This document shows, piece after piece, positions 1-11,550 of a stretch of 64,000 nt of DNA. Numbering within the stretch: the stretch's first letter is position 1; each line of letters starts with the position of its first letter. The translations under genes were made by a program, and so were the position numbers. Under the pieces are notes generated by a model. It saw nothing but the letters and a program-made list of their open reading frames with translations, had not been told where the DNA came from and searched no databases. Source of the DNA: Heliopora coerulea (lineage: Eukaryota; Cnidaria; Anthozoa; Scleralcyonacea; Helioporidae); the NCBI GenBank assembly GCA_030142905.1, contig JASJOG010000046.1:1086501-1150500 (forward strand), given 5' to 3'.

Positions 1-88
1 TACAAGACAATACAAACACCCGAGTGTCGATGCAGCATTGTTTATTTTTATTGATTTGGGTCTAATACCACCGTTCTCCTCACTGTAG

Positions 89-3000
89 TATTTTGAAACA
101 ATGGTACGCTACGATCGATTCTTCGCGTCGCATCCTGAATTTATTCCCGAAGTTTTGGTAAGGTCCTGTGTTCCATTGTTTTGAAAACAAGCAACGACTC
201 TTGGAAACGAGACTGAAATATTTTTAAAATTTTCTATTAGAAGTGTAGTTATGTTTTTTCATTTTGTTTGTCAAGTCCTCATTCCTTGACGAACGCTGCT
301 TGCGTCATCCTAATTGTAAAGTCCGAAGTCGTGGTTGTTATCTGGTCTCAAGGTTTATACGAAGCCATAGGTGAGTTTGTTTCATCTACGTGAAATGGGT
401 TAGATTTCGGCTTTTTGCAGTTGTCTGAGTACAGTTACTTTGGTCAAATGCGAAAAAAATGTTGTCCAATTTGGCTGAAAACCATGGGTTTTCTACGGGT
501 ACTCCTGCAGCAACACTGTATCCCATGAGGGGTGGCTTTTATTGGACCTCTAGAGAGGACATCTTAGTTAAAACTGGCAGAGTTATCCTGTATTAATGAA
601 ATACTTATTTGCTCACTACCTACATACATTCCTTTTTGTTTATATTTTGTTGTGTTTAGTTTTCTTTGTCTTACTCATTTAATTTTCGATGATTCAATGT
701 TAGAATTGCAGTGGTGTTGTGTTGGTGACTTAGTGCGTCTCACAGGCTATCAACTAATATTGGGTTCCTTTCTTAGAAAGATCAGAAACCTTTTCTGAGA
801 AAATGGCTTGAGAGTAAAACCATTCATGATTTAGTTTATTTTTTTGATTGAAATTAAATTTTGGAGAAAAGGAAGATAAGTTATGTATTGCTAAGTCTTT
901 TTTTTTTTTCTTCCATGGAACGGTACAGAAATCAATTACACAGTTTTGCTTCAGACGTTCTGAAAAGACTTCAGGATTTCCTCGCTGTGTCTCGGGTAAG
1001 AAGTAAAAATTTATAAAGCAAGAAAGAAATAAACCAAATGCAAACCTTACACAAATGTGTACACCTTCTCAGAACGTAAAGAAATGGTGGCCCAAACTTG
1101 GGTGTGTAAGACAACAACCAGTGATGCGGAGCGTCCAATGCTGAAGTGAAGTTGGGTTTCGCTGCATGTTTGTTTCCAGAACTCTGTCCTTCGTTGCATG
1201 CATGAATGATCTGAGAATTTTCTACAATTTCTTAAGAATGTGAGCTAGTAAGGTACTGTATTTAATTATAACGTAACAACTGGAAGATGGTATAATATCC
1301 GAAACGGACGACACAGACGTTGTTTTTAGTAAAAACAAACTAACCCCCAAAATAAGCACATGGAAAGACTACATTTTATCCTCGGATAAAAAACAGCTCT
1401 CACGACACTTGATTTCTTCAACATCTCTGAAGGTGGTTATGTGTTGGAAGCCGAAACGTCAAATAAATAAATCGTTTATAAGTTTTAAATTTCGATAAAC
1501 CTGGACTAACGAGCTAAAATATTCAAAAAGCTAGCTTGTTAAAAAGGGACTTTCTGATGTTTTCTTCCTGAAAATATATTTTCTTTTCTCTAGAATAACG
1601 GCTATCAGACTCAGTTTTCTGCGGAAGACCAGGTTGAATTAATATTTAAGATTGCTATTGTTATTGTTGGTGGCAGTGGTGTTGTAATTACTATTGTTGT
1701 AATTATTGCTATGTGTTATTATAATATTTTTGTAATGACAAAGTCAAATTAGTCTGAATTCAAACTGTTTCCATTTCAGATGTTCTTGTACGAAAGTGCA
1801 GGATTAGTAATTGTATTTAGTGGTGCATCACCAGAGGTATGAAAGAAAAATATGCTGCCCAATATTATGATGGCTTTAGTGGTTTTTACTGTTGTATCTT
1901 TTGACAATTTTTTGTTGGAGTTTTATCGTTAATACTTTCAAAGATATTCCAAATTGGCGCTGAGTTATCTGCTGTTTTGCCCAAATATATTAGGGGGTAC
2001 AAAGTAATTATTCAATCAAAGTATTTACATGATTCAAGCTCGAATCACGAGCTAAATTGAAATGAAATGTTTGAAAAAGGACTGAAGCTTCATGGCCATA
2101 AAGCGGGTTACCATGAAAGCATTTCAAGGTGCAATTTTTGTGGCTTCTATGATGGTGGTTCTAAATATTTTTCATATCCGGATCACAGATTTGTATCGAA
2201 TGAATTATCATTCAGAAGCTTTTCATTTCTTTCCAGAAACAAGTTGCTGATATGAGAAACATCTTATCTCCGTTGATTACAAAGTTTAGTGCAGTTTTTG
2301 ATAAGGTAATTGTAAAACCAAATGCAAAGTACGCGTGTTGGATTTGCGTTTTTCAATCATGCAGATGCTATAAACATGAATAGCCTGCTGCCAAAGAAGA
2401 AAAAGAGTACAGCATCATGAGTAGGCAAAAGACGCTTAACAACTGATCTTGGCATTCGTACCTCGCCATGCAGCAAAATGTTTCCAGTTATCAATGTAGG
2501 CAAGATTGGATATCCCAGTTAAAAGCAAATATCAGCTGCTGATAGAAACTGCAACGAGAATGTCAGAAAAAAAATTGACTTTGGTCCAAAAAAATTTCTG
2601 TGCGAGAACTCAGACTCGTCATACATAATATATTGTCAAACATTTCTTTTTGTTTTCTAGATAACTACTAGTAATCTCGATGAGACAGCATTACTACCGT
2701 ATGCTCAATATTTGTATAACCTGGCTTCTTTTGCAAGGTATTCGCCAGAGGAAATGTTTGCAATCATTGTACTTCGATTTTCGAAAGTTTGATGGGGTAA
2801 ATACTTTCGTTGTTTTCTTGTCTGAATTTTAGCCGAATAAGTAAAGCGTTTTCAAGTCAACAAACTATGAAACAGTGCGGATGTGCAAGTTGTTTTGCTG
2901 AGGTAAGGATTATCAGACGTATGATTACAAATATTCTGGAACTAACAAAACAAACATGTACAAATCTCGCTTGGCATAAACGTTTGTAGAATCGGAGCTA

Positions 3001-6000
3001 AAGTTTTGAGTGGTCTCCCCTCATTCTTTTAAATTGTTGAACAGAATTTAATTTACGAACTTAAAAATATAGTATTAAGTATACTTAAAAATGTTGTATA
3101 CTCACATAATATAAAATAGGTATAGTATAATAAATATATGTAATATAGTATAATGACCTATAGTACAATAAGTATAGTAGAAAATATAGTTAAAATGGTA
3201 CCTACTTAAAATGTGTATGACTGTGTTAGAATCGTTCAGATATAGTTCATCTTCAAAGCAATATTCTGTGAGCCGTTTTTTTCTTCTCAAGATATTTTTC
3301 AGTGCTGCTATGTCATATATTTAGTAGTTTATAAATATTATTTCATAGATAATAATATTACTTAAGCATTTGTATTGTAATTTAGTTAGATACTAATTAA
3401 AATTATTATTGTGGCTGCTTATTCTAGTACATAAACTATTGTTGATAAATGGCATTAACTAAGTACAAGTCCATTTTTCCTAGGCGTTGCCAGTTTTTTT
3501 AAGAGCGTTAACTGTTCGTATTCACCGTGAACTTATTCATTCCGGTGTCAGGCAGTATTTACATCGCATGATAATCTGCCTGGGTGAAGACGTTCTTCCA
3601 TTTATACCAGTTGCAGTGTCTCATCTGTTAAAAGATCCCGAGGTAAGACAACACTGATATATGAGCTCCAGAAATTTTTATTTACGCTGCGTATTTATTC
3701 AGATCAGTAATTTGTGTGTTATCCTTAGGCAAAAGACATTCAAGAATTTATCCCGTTAATTAACCAAATAATTTCAAAGTTTAAAGTAAGTCAAACTGCG
3801 ATTATCGTGATCTTTCAGTTTATTTACATGAGTTTAAAGACGAATCGTAATCCAGTTTTTAAACTTTGTTCTATAACAAAGAGGATTCAGATTATCTTTC
3901 CTTTCCGTTTAGACTCACATCACACCATTTCTACAAGAAATTTTTAAGCCTATTGTAAAGACAATATTTTCCGTTCTCAATCAACCAACAGACTCGTTGG
4001 ATACCCAGGTTAGCGGACGTAGATATTGCAGCGAGTAAAATCATGTGGCGTTAGCCAAGGTGAAATAAAAGAAGACCTGTTGGGATAGGAGTTAATTGAT
4101 AATACCACATTGGACGTCTCGCGTTTTTCATTTTCTTGTTCACTTTCCTGAATTTTTCTTGCCAGGCTACCAGAGAAAAAATGCTTTTGAAGAATGGTTA
4201 CTTTGCATTCATCGCAAGTCTTGTTAACAACAATGTGGTCGAGGTTATATTAAATCAAGGTACGTATCCAGCAACAGTGGACATCGTATCAATGAGCCAC
4301 CACTTCGTTTACCAGGCGGACCATCACCGCAAGCCCCACCTATTCTAATTTATTCAGCTAGCAGTTACCACCAGCACACTTAACCGCTAAGTTGGAAACT
4401 TAAACTTTTTCTACTTCGTTAAGAATTGCCTACACAACATTCTACTTTTTGACATTAACCAGTTATTACTAATTACATTTACCCACCGGGTACCACCACT
4501 CGAGCAACTTGCCATGTACTCCTTCCTCCATCACCAACCACAACCTGCCAATTCCACCATCACTTACCGCTACCATCCACACCACTATTTTAGATCATCA
4601 CCACCAACTAACTCCACCGATGTTTTTTTACCGATGGCGGGTAAACTCCTGGTAGCTTTGTGTGATAAAGTTATGTCCAAGTGACAAAATTTATGCTTGT
4701 TCGTGGAAAAAATACGTAGCTAAGAAATCTGAGTAGTTTGCACAGTTTGTACTTCGTTGAATTTTTAAAGTTTTATAAGGTTATATGCTCTTTTCCAGTT
4801 GGTAAGAGACCGGAAACACATAATATTCGTCGGTTATAGCATGGTTTCGAGTGCAATTTGGAAAAAATACGCACGAGTGACTTTTTCAAAAACTATGAAA
4901 ATTGCACGGAAGAACGTGTACCATTTGAGGTTTTTGAAAAACTAACGAGTGCGTGTTTTTCCAAATTGCACGAGAAATCATGCTATTGCCAATTAATAAA
5001 TATACATGAAAGAAGTAGTAGCGCCAAAAAAAAGGTAGTTTAGTGCAAATTACTGTATAGCATTTTTTCGACACTGTGTTACCTTGAAATTGCACTGCTG
5101 TTAGCCAACTAGATTTGAGAAAATTTTTCATGTATGTTATTGTTATAGTAATTATTGACCGTATTTATTGCGACCATTTTTGCGAAAGTGTCCATTGTTA
5201 AGAGCCTTTCTTGTGTTCTTTTTAATGCTAGAACCACAGCACACGCAGGAGGTTCTTCTCACTATAATTCAAGGCGCGGTTGAAGTGTCTGATGCAAGTG
5301 TAAGTAAAAATGATTTTCCACACATGTTGCCTCCATCGTCTTATGTTTCTCTGTTTTTTTTTAACTTGAAGTGTCAGAAGGTTTGCTTCGGAATCTTAAA
5401 AAAATTAGTGGAACTTTGGGGTGAGTAAACGGATAGTGTCTCTTATGTTTTTTTTCGGTGGGTGTTATTCTGTTGCCAGTTTGAGCTGCATTAATAACGC
5501 ACTATCTTATTTGGTGGGCTGGGCGAATTATGATTTTTCAAGTGTAACACACAAAATGTCCTACTATTTCATTCCTGAGTTGGACATGCGCGACCGGTTA
5601 CGTCGGATCAAATGTCCTTCGGCCAAATTAACATGACTTTAGAGGAAGGATCTGAGTGAGATATTGAATGTTAGCTTTGTGATCTTCTTAACTACAGTGT
5701 GGAAGTAGCGTAGGATCTATGCACCAGTCAGATTGGAACGCGTTCGCGTACACTATGAAATACTTGATTCACCATTTCACAAGTGGAGCCTTACCCCATG
5801 AAACATGTGTTCCACATGTGGAATTGAAAATTCAGATGTAGAAATTTAATTTTTCAAACGAGATTGAAACGTTATGAAGTGCCTGACTCGTGTATTAAAG
5901 GACATGGAAAATGTTTAAGAGAGTTAAACCTCATATTTTCGTTCTAAACAGTTAAAAAATTCCCGTTCTCTCTCCAGTTTAAGTGCTTGATGGGTTTCCC

Positions 6001-9000
6001 CTTTGACGAGTAAAATCGTATGGCGTTAGCCAGAGTAAAATTAACAAAAACGACAAATGCCGTTGTCAGGTGTCCAAGTGTTAATACTTAATATTATAAA
6101 GAGTATACCGCAGTAATGATTGATTATTCGGTATAATGCTGGTTCTGTCTTCTCGTTTTGTACAGGGGGTACAGATGGTCCTGCGGCATTTCATCAGTTC
6201 ATGTACAACGATATCATTCCGTCGTGCTTCGTAGCTCCATCAAAACCAGAGTTCGATCTTAATGATGCACAGACAATTCTTGTAAGCAAGACGGCCCTTT
6301 TCTTTGTTTTTTTTGGAGCAGAGCTATTTAATTTTGAGACACGTTCTCTGACTAAATTTATTAAATATCCAAGAGAACGTATCTCAAAATTATGTCTCAA
6401 CCTGGCTGCGCAATATCCATATTTAGAGCTATTTAAGTTTGCTGTTTGACTTACTTCAGACAACGTGATAAAGAATAAATAAGACAACAATTAGAGATCA
6501 TTAGACACGTTACAAGCCTGATTATAAAGATGGTATTTTGCCGCAACCAGTTTAAAGAGGAGGGATACTGACGTTAGGTGATTTTAGGTGTTTTGGATAC
6601 TTTGTGGAAGTTATCATGCTGGTTAAAGAAGGGGCTTTTCTGTTGGGGCGAAGCTAAGCTTCAGAACATTGTTGTGCAATATTTACGTTAACATTTGTTG
6701 GTCCGACAGTATAAGAAGAAAGTGTGCTTTTCTATTAAACATCTCCCCAAGAAATGAATTGCAACAAGTATTGGATCGAGCAGTTGCTTTTCCAACATTA
6801 TGACACAAGAAGGTTGCAACATTTAATCCCGGCGTTAAAACATGTTTTCATTATGCACGCAGTTCAGTGAAGGTCTAGTTTGATGTGAAAGATGTGGAAT
6901 TACAAACTAACGGCAATTATGTCTGCGTATTCTTTGCAGACGTTACAAGAAATCGCTTCAACCCAAAAAATAATTTATCAAAAACAGGTAAATCGCTGGT
7001 ATAAACAAGATTTATTTACTTTAATTACCTTTACCAAACAACCGCTGCGTTGCTCCAGCCATAGAACTCCGAAGATTAAGATATGTGAAGTATAAATATT
7101 TGTATCGCCCGTGTCCTCTGAAGACCGGCGAGACGGTCTAACCATTGAGCTTCAAGGAACCAGATATAAATGACGGTTACATATGTGCAAACTCGTGACC
7201 TTCTAGTGGTGACTGGTCAGACGCTTGAAACATTGAGCTACGAAGACCAGTACGGTGAGTGACGGCGGCTTTCTGTTGAGTGGTAAGACGAAGTAATGAG
7301 TTAGAAGAAAACTCACATTACAGAAGAAAGAATTGCTGGTTTTTTGCAGTTTTATCATTGTATCCTTTGCCGGGCATCTTGATGTATCAATCATAACAGA
7401 AATTTCATGCTTCGTTTAATTAACGAAATATTTGACAAAGAGTGAAGGTCTACAGGGTGCCCCCCAAAAAACGAAAACTATTGAAATCACTTACTGTTAA
7501 AATTTGAATTCCCTACGAAAAAGCTGAACGTAATGATGCGTAAAATATTGACAAGGTGCATGTACTAAAATTTAGGTAAGAAAATCGCCTTGTAAAGTGC
7601 GCGATTTTTTGCCCGTAGGAATTTAAAGCAAATTATATAATTCTAACAGAATGTATAAAATTACTTATATCAATCATTTATGCACTCGTAGGGACCAACA
7701 GAATGCTAAGGCATTCAAATTCTAACAATTAAATTGTTATTGGTGATTTCAATTAAATTGTTATTCGTTTTTTTTGGGACACCCTGTAGGTTTGACAGGG
7801 AGTTTTACTCAAGGGAAGCGGAAGCGGTCCAGCAGATTCGGCAGGCGCCGGACCGATATTTTATCATGTCAATAAAGTCAATTATTAATTAAGTGAAAAT
7901 CCTCGGGTAACAAAGTCTCCCTCCCCAAAAAACCAAAGCTACAAAGCAAAACGTTGGAAGAAGGGAACATAGGATCAGGCAGGCCTGTTACTACACTTAT
8001 GTTTCAAATTCTGTTGTTCACCAGCACTTTCTTTATTTAGGGCGTACAATTTATTCAATTTTTGCAAAGCAAGTACTTGCCATCTCTCAACCTCGCTCCC
8101 GAATTAATCCAGGTCAGTAAATGCTACCTTCATTCAAACTTAATTTCATTTGACATGGTGCTTTAATGTTTTCACCGATGAATTACTTCACGTAAGCGTG
8201 ATTAAGAGTTTCACGTGCTTTCTTTCGGTAATTATCTTTTCCTTGGCAAAATATTGATAACGCAAGTCAGTGGTCCTCCGGAAGAACTTCTTCATTGTAC
8301 ATTTCATGAAAAAAATACACAAAGTAATATCAATGACTGAAGTAGGTTAATATGTTCTTTAGAGGTATTTCCAACAACATTATCTCCCCTGAAAATACTA
8401 TACTGGGGGTCTGATAATGCGACCTTTTGGTTAAATTGTACAAGAAAAATGCAGATTTCCATATGGCAACTATATTCTTTGCAAAGAGCAACCTTAGCCC
8501 AACAGATTTCGCTTTCCTGTTGTAAGGAATTGATAGGGCCGTCTACACCCGAGAAAATAAGTCATGGCTTACATGGCTCAAGCTGCGAACGGTTAGTTCA
8601 CATAAGTTAAAACAAAATTGAAATGATAGAATAAAATAATAGAATCGAAATAGAAAGTGTTTGCAGTGATGGTACAGAGGTCAAGGCTTCATTTATTTTG
8701 CTGCCATTTCAACTACCTACCGTGTAGTGATATATTTTGTTTTATAGGAATATTGTCGATTTGTTGAGCAAACAGACGCTAAACAGTTTAAGAATTTCCT
8801 AAAGGTAAGTGCACGTAAGCATAAGTTTAGAATAATTCATTTCATAAAGGCTTCGGACTTATGCTTGGGAAACGCTATCGTTTACCTTAAATTCCTTAGT
8901 TGCTGGCCATTCATGAAGCAGACTTTCTTTCTTTGTAAAACGTCTAAAACAGACTCTTTATCTTTTCAACTAACCCTTAGGTAGCTATGAAGAGAACTTA

Positions 9001-10466
9001 TATACTTATGACCTGTTCAGTCGGATTGGATTCGACACTAATTTTATGCACAAAAAATGTCGTCCGACTCATCACTCATGTTTACCAAGTTCTAGCATAT
9101 TAAACCGACTAAACTAATCACTCTGCAGTTTAAATATACCTCTTCAAAATTCCACTACAGATGTTCGTACCTCTTTGTATTGTATCAGGGCTTTCGATAC
9201 GCATTCCGAAAGATTCTCAGAACAAAAGCATCTCTTTGCAATTGTCTCTCAAATCAACCTCGTCCATGTGGAATGTGAGTTATTTTGAGGCTCCTCGCGC
9301 TACACTTCGGTGAATAAATCACATATCCCCTCGTTGCCTCAAAATAACGCAGTAAGCGTTGTATGTGGCTGAAATACAGGAAGACAGAGTTTCAAAAAGA
9401 TTAACTTTGGTAAGAAAGCTCTTACATACTTAACTTATAGTAACATGTTGAACATCCTTTGGCTCTTATTGGAGGTAATTTTACACGTCTCCTCTGGACG
9501 AGTAAAATCGTCTGGCGTTGGTCAGAGTAAAATAAAGATGTCCAGTACGGACCAAAAAATATTCAAGAAAAAATTTTATGACCATCCTTCATTGCGATAG
9601 TCAACTGGAGAATTTCGATCTTAAGCAAAATTTAGACTGATTCATGGCTATTGATTTTCCGGCCGGAAAGCGCAATCGCAATATAAAGATCAGAGCCCAG
9701 CTCAGAATTCTTAAATGTATCGCCATAGTAAAAGAGGCAACTCGAAAAGTTTTAAAACATGTTTACTGACGTTTCGTTGCGGTGTGCAACATCTTCAGAG
9801 TATAGATTTACAAGTTAGTTTTTTCTCATCTTTGTAAATCTATACTGAAGATGTTGCACGCTGCAACGAAACGTCAGTAAACATGTTTTAAAACTTTTCG
9901 AGTTGCCTCTTTTACTATGGCGATACATTTAAGAATTCTGAGCTGGGCTCTGATCTTTATATTGCGATTAGACTGATTCAAGTCAAATATCGCATCACAT
10001 GCGTGGAATAACGGACATAAAATTGGGTTCGACAATGGAAAAATTATCGATAAAGGAAACTACAGAACAAGGAAGACACTAGAATCTTGGCACACGGAAA
10101 TTTCAAAGGACGCTGATAACAATTCTAAGCCATTACCAAAACAATTCATGAATATAGTTATGAAACAATGCTGCCGCTAATCACCTTACTTACATTCTTT
10201 GTATAGCTGTCATTTTTATTTTTATCTGATGATGTAATCTCTAGTATATAAGTAGCTATCTTTCATTAGTTCTGTACCCGTCGAAGACCACAGTCTAGTG
10301 GCCGAAAGCTCGTCCAAATAAAAACTTTCTGGTCAGAGAACGTCTCTTCATTTAAAACTTGCTCATACTTCTTAACGAATCTGTATCGGAACTACACGCT
10401 GTCAATTTGATTGAAATTTCTTCGTGTTTTTCATTTTAGGTTTTCTTTAGCAGTTTGAAGTCATGA
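89..10466 (+). CDS. XPOT: Exportin-T (tRNA exportin), C-terminal 461 codons, 19 exons; 5' part lies outside the window
   Basis: Karyopherin-beta family exportin that carries mature tRNA out of the nucleus with Ran-GTP. Exons read by splice sites and phase: 89-157, 276-370, 929-995, 1594-1632, 1780-1836, 2237-2305, 2661-2737, 2833-2902, 3484-3642, 3729-3785, 3913-4008, 4166-4259, 5232-5299, 5372-5420, 6166-6281, 6940-6987, 8041-8112, 8748-8804, 10440-10466 (TGA). All junction phases agree and the joined frame is open. Family signatures include VRYDRFF, FLDERCLRHP..KVRSRG, FLYESAG, KQCGCA, SGVRQYLHRMIICL, VLPFIP, EFIPLINQI, LVELWG, FDLNDAQTIL and YLPSLNLAPE, in the same order as vertebrate exportin-T. 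Helical HEAT-type protein; about half of the usual ~960 residues is present. The donor after 1632 (CAG|gttgaa) is weak. Introns hold several MITEs and Penelope fragments. Whether 89 opens the exon exactly depends on the upstream phase, which was not seen. Confidence 0.93.
476..561 (+). repeat. Interspersed repeat copy, shared with 10833-10915 in inverted orientation
   Basis: The stretch with ggttttctac, actcctgcagcaacact, catgaggggtggc and ggacctctagag recurs as its reverse complement near 10833-10915 (ctctccctagagatcc, ggccacccctcatggg, actacaggaggaaacc). Two diverged copies flank the XPOT segment in opposite orientation. The family is unassigned and no coding potential is seen. Confidence 0.6.
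1423..1464 (+). ncRNA. Degenerate hammerhead-like motif (Penelope-type tail relic)
   Basis: CTGAAGG, a stem II remnant (GG...CC), then GAA, the palindrome ACGT and C, the order described for the other motifs of this window. The core base is altered (CTGAAGG instead of CTGAAGA), so it is probably inactive. It lies in an XPOT intron. It could be chance similarity; it is called mainly because the same layout recurs. Confidence 0.35.
4032..4067 (+). repeat. Short dispersed repeat GAGTAAAATCGTcTGGCGTTAG (first of 8 copies seen)
   Basis: A ~36-40 bp sequence (gagtaaaat, cgt, tggcgttagcc, agagtaaaat) recurs at 4032-4067, 6005-6043, 9497-9533, 13214-13253 (minus), 16646-16679, 17780-17816, 25488-25520 and, more diverged, 35880-35917. 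Six of the eight are in XPOT or TBK1 introns in gene orientation. No inverted ends or target duplication could be fixed. Confidence 0.55.
4836..4986. mobile_element. Foldback MITE in an XPOT intron
   Basis: Terminal inverted repeats of about 55 bp: atagcatggtttcgagtgc at the left and gcacgagaaatcatgctat at the right, with gtgcaatttgg / ccaaattgcac inside. About 151 bp, no coding capacity; apparent open frames across it are palindrome shadows. The transposon superfamily is not evident. Confidence 0.7.
6331..6424. mobile_element. Small foldback insertion with an 11-bp direct repeat
   Basis: Internal inverted repeat (taattttgagacacgttctc against gagaacgtatctcaaaatta). The same 11-mer, agagctattta, lies at 6320-6330 and 6425-6435 and reads as a target-site duplication. 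Located in an XPOT intron just downstream of the exon ending at 6281. Confidence 0.5.
7100..7250 (-). repeat. Cluster of degenerate tRNA-like SINE heads
   Basis: On the minus strand two adjacent segments carry A-box-like text (agctcaatggttagaccg near 7120-7150; tagctcaatgtttcaagcg near 7215-7245), the second followed by B-box-like ggtcacgagtttg. Both are too degenerate to be working tRNA genes and fit tRNA-derived SINE remnants. Confidence 0.3.
7453..7786. mobile_element. Tc1/mariner-type MITE, TA target duplication
   Basis: Termini CAGGGTGcCCCccAAAAAA and its inverted partner ttttttttgggacaccctg, flanked by TA at 7451-7452 and 7787-7788. 334 bp, non-coding, in an XPOT intron. CAGGGTG.CCC-type ends with TA duplication are typical of mariner-like elements; the family call rests on ends only. 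Confidence 0.6.
9764..9802 (-). ncRNA. Hammerhead-like ribozyme motif, left arm of inverted dimer
   Basis: Minus strand reads TACT (stem I), CTGAAGA plus one extra T, stem II gttgc/gcaac with loop acacc, GAA, palindrome ACGT, C, then AGTA closing stem I. The palindromic four-base stem III would pair between two molecules, as described for minimal type I hammerheads of Penelope-like elements. The extra base between core and stem II departs from the textbook core. Confidence 0.5.
9844..9879 (+). ncRNA. Hammerhead-like motif, right arm, stem I damaged
   Basis: Same element as the left arm (CTGAAGAT, stem II gttgca/tgcaac, GAA, ACGT, C, AGTA), but the CT before the core is deleted, which breaks the 5' strand of stem I. 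Probably a decayed copy. Confidence 0.4.
9981..10330 (+). pseudogene. Penelope-like element fragment, end of the GIY-YIG region and 3' tail
   Basis: Frame from about 9985 to 10180 reads SNIASHAWNNGHKI, then KIIDKGNYRTRKTLESWHT and a TAA near 10180. This matches the C-terminal part that follows the GIY-YIG nuclease core in one Penelope lineage (HAW..GH.I...., ..R...ESWH). The reverse transcriptase is missing. The tail contains a hammerhead-like motif at 10277-10315. The inverted-dimer element sits directly upstream. Lies in the last XPOT intron. Confidence 0.55.
10277..10315 (+). ncRNA. Hammerhead-like motif in Penelope tail
   Basis: CGAAGA, perfect stem II ccac/gtgg around agtcta, then C-GAA, palindrome AGCT, C, GTCC. 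The first core base pair differs from CTGAAGA, so activity is doubtful; the palindrome-plus-C pattern is retained. Confidence 0.35.
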
Positions 10467-10814
10467 CGGAAGCTGGAATAAGCATGGAGATGTTTTGAAT
10501 TTATTTGGCTTCGGTGTGACGGGATCGACTTCCAGAAGAGACTACGCAGAGTTCTTTAAGGAATTTGTTGTAAATGTTGCGAGATTAAAACGGTGTAAAA
10601 CTTTTGTAAGATAAAATGAAATCTAATTTAATGGAAAAAGTGAAGACTCGTGTTTTGGTTTAGTTGTCACGTGTAAAGGCGTCGGCACATGCACTCTCCA
10701 TCAGCCCGGGATGGCGATCGATCTTTTCAGTTGTCCGCGATAAGTTCAACCAAAAGTTGACGAGACACGACAGAACTCGGTAGGGCCTTTATTTATTTAT
10801 ACTGGACAACCCTA

Positions 10815-10915
10815 TCAGCTACATACGCTGTTCTCCCTAGAGATCCAGTAAGGGCCACCCCTCATGGGTCTAGTGTTACTACAGGAGGAAACCGGAGTAC
10901 CAGGAGAAAACCTGC
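10815..10915 (-). repeat. Interspersed repeat, inverted partner of 476-561
   Basis: See the 476-561 copy; similarity is strongest at 10833-10915. A minus-strand open frame across it has no recognisable domain and is taken as a shadow. Confidence 0.55.
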
Positions 10916-11187
10916 GATGCTTGGTAGAGTCAAACTGGACAATACTCTTCTCACAAGTGACTAAGGTAACTTTAATCAGATAACTGCAGAGATAGCTGGT
11001 GAGAGACACGTGCACTACCACTGTGTCACCAGCACCCCATAAGGAGGAGGGAGATCTCACTGGAGTTTTATGGTGGCAAAGAGGCTGGAGGGTTAGAATT
11101 TTTTAAAGCACTTTTGATATTCGCATGGCTATTTGGGAGATACTGAAGGAGAAGCTCATTGTACCGCCCGAACTCTAGGTTCTAGGG

Positions 11188-11550
11188 CAGGGGTGTCCAA
11201 CCTTTTTGTGTGAGGGGCCACATTCCCATTCTTCCCCAGAAGGTGGGCTGGACAGTAAATGTGGGCGAGATAAGCCGATGAGACGGATAAGCCATTATTC
11301 TATTTTGAGTTCAGCTAAACTGCTAAAGAAAGTATAGTACAGTTATATAGTATCTACTGTACTATACTAGTCATGTTGTATTACTGCAGTGTACACTGTA
11401 CAATAGCTTGACTGGCATTTTAGTGAGATATCTTGCCATCTTTGTTTTGATAAGTATTTTGAGCCGGGAGTAGGCACTAGCTGGCGGGCCGGATATATTC
11501 CCTTTGGCGGGTCTGACTCTGGCCCGCGGGCCGTCTGTTGGACACCCCTG
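11188..11550. mobile_element. hAT-type MITE
   Basis: Ends CAGGGGTGTCCAACC and GTTGGACACCCCTG form a terminal inverted repeat; the 8 bp outside (ttctaggg, tgctagag) are an imperfect 8-bp duplication. CAGGGGTGTCCAA ends are typical of Charlie/Blackjack-like hAT elements. 363 bp, GC-richer than its surroundings, non-coding. Confidence 0.65.

Larger units (their letters stand above)
9632..9980. mobile_element. Inverted dimer of Penelope-type 3' tails with 13-bp target duplication
   Basis: Arms 9674-9813 and 9832-9969 are inverted copies around an 18-nt loop; each holds a hammerhead-like motif. The 13-mer ttagactgattca is present at 9632-9644 and 9968-9980. Between the left duplication and the left arm, 29 nt (9645-9673, containing ccggaaaatcaatagcca on the minus strand) match the tail end of the Penelope fragment near 50230-50250, so the left copy keeps its 3' end and the right copy lacks it. 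The right arm has lost two bases (CT) in the ribozyme core region. Non-coding. Confidence 0.65.
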
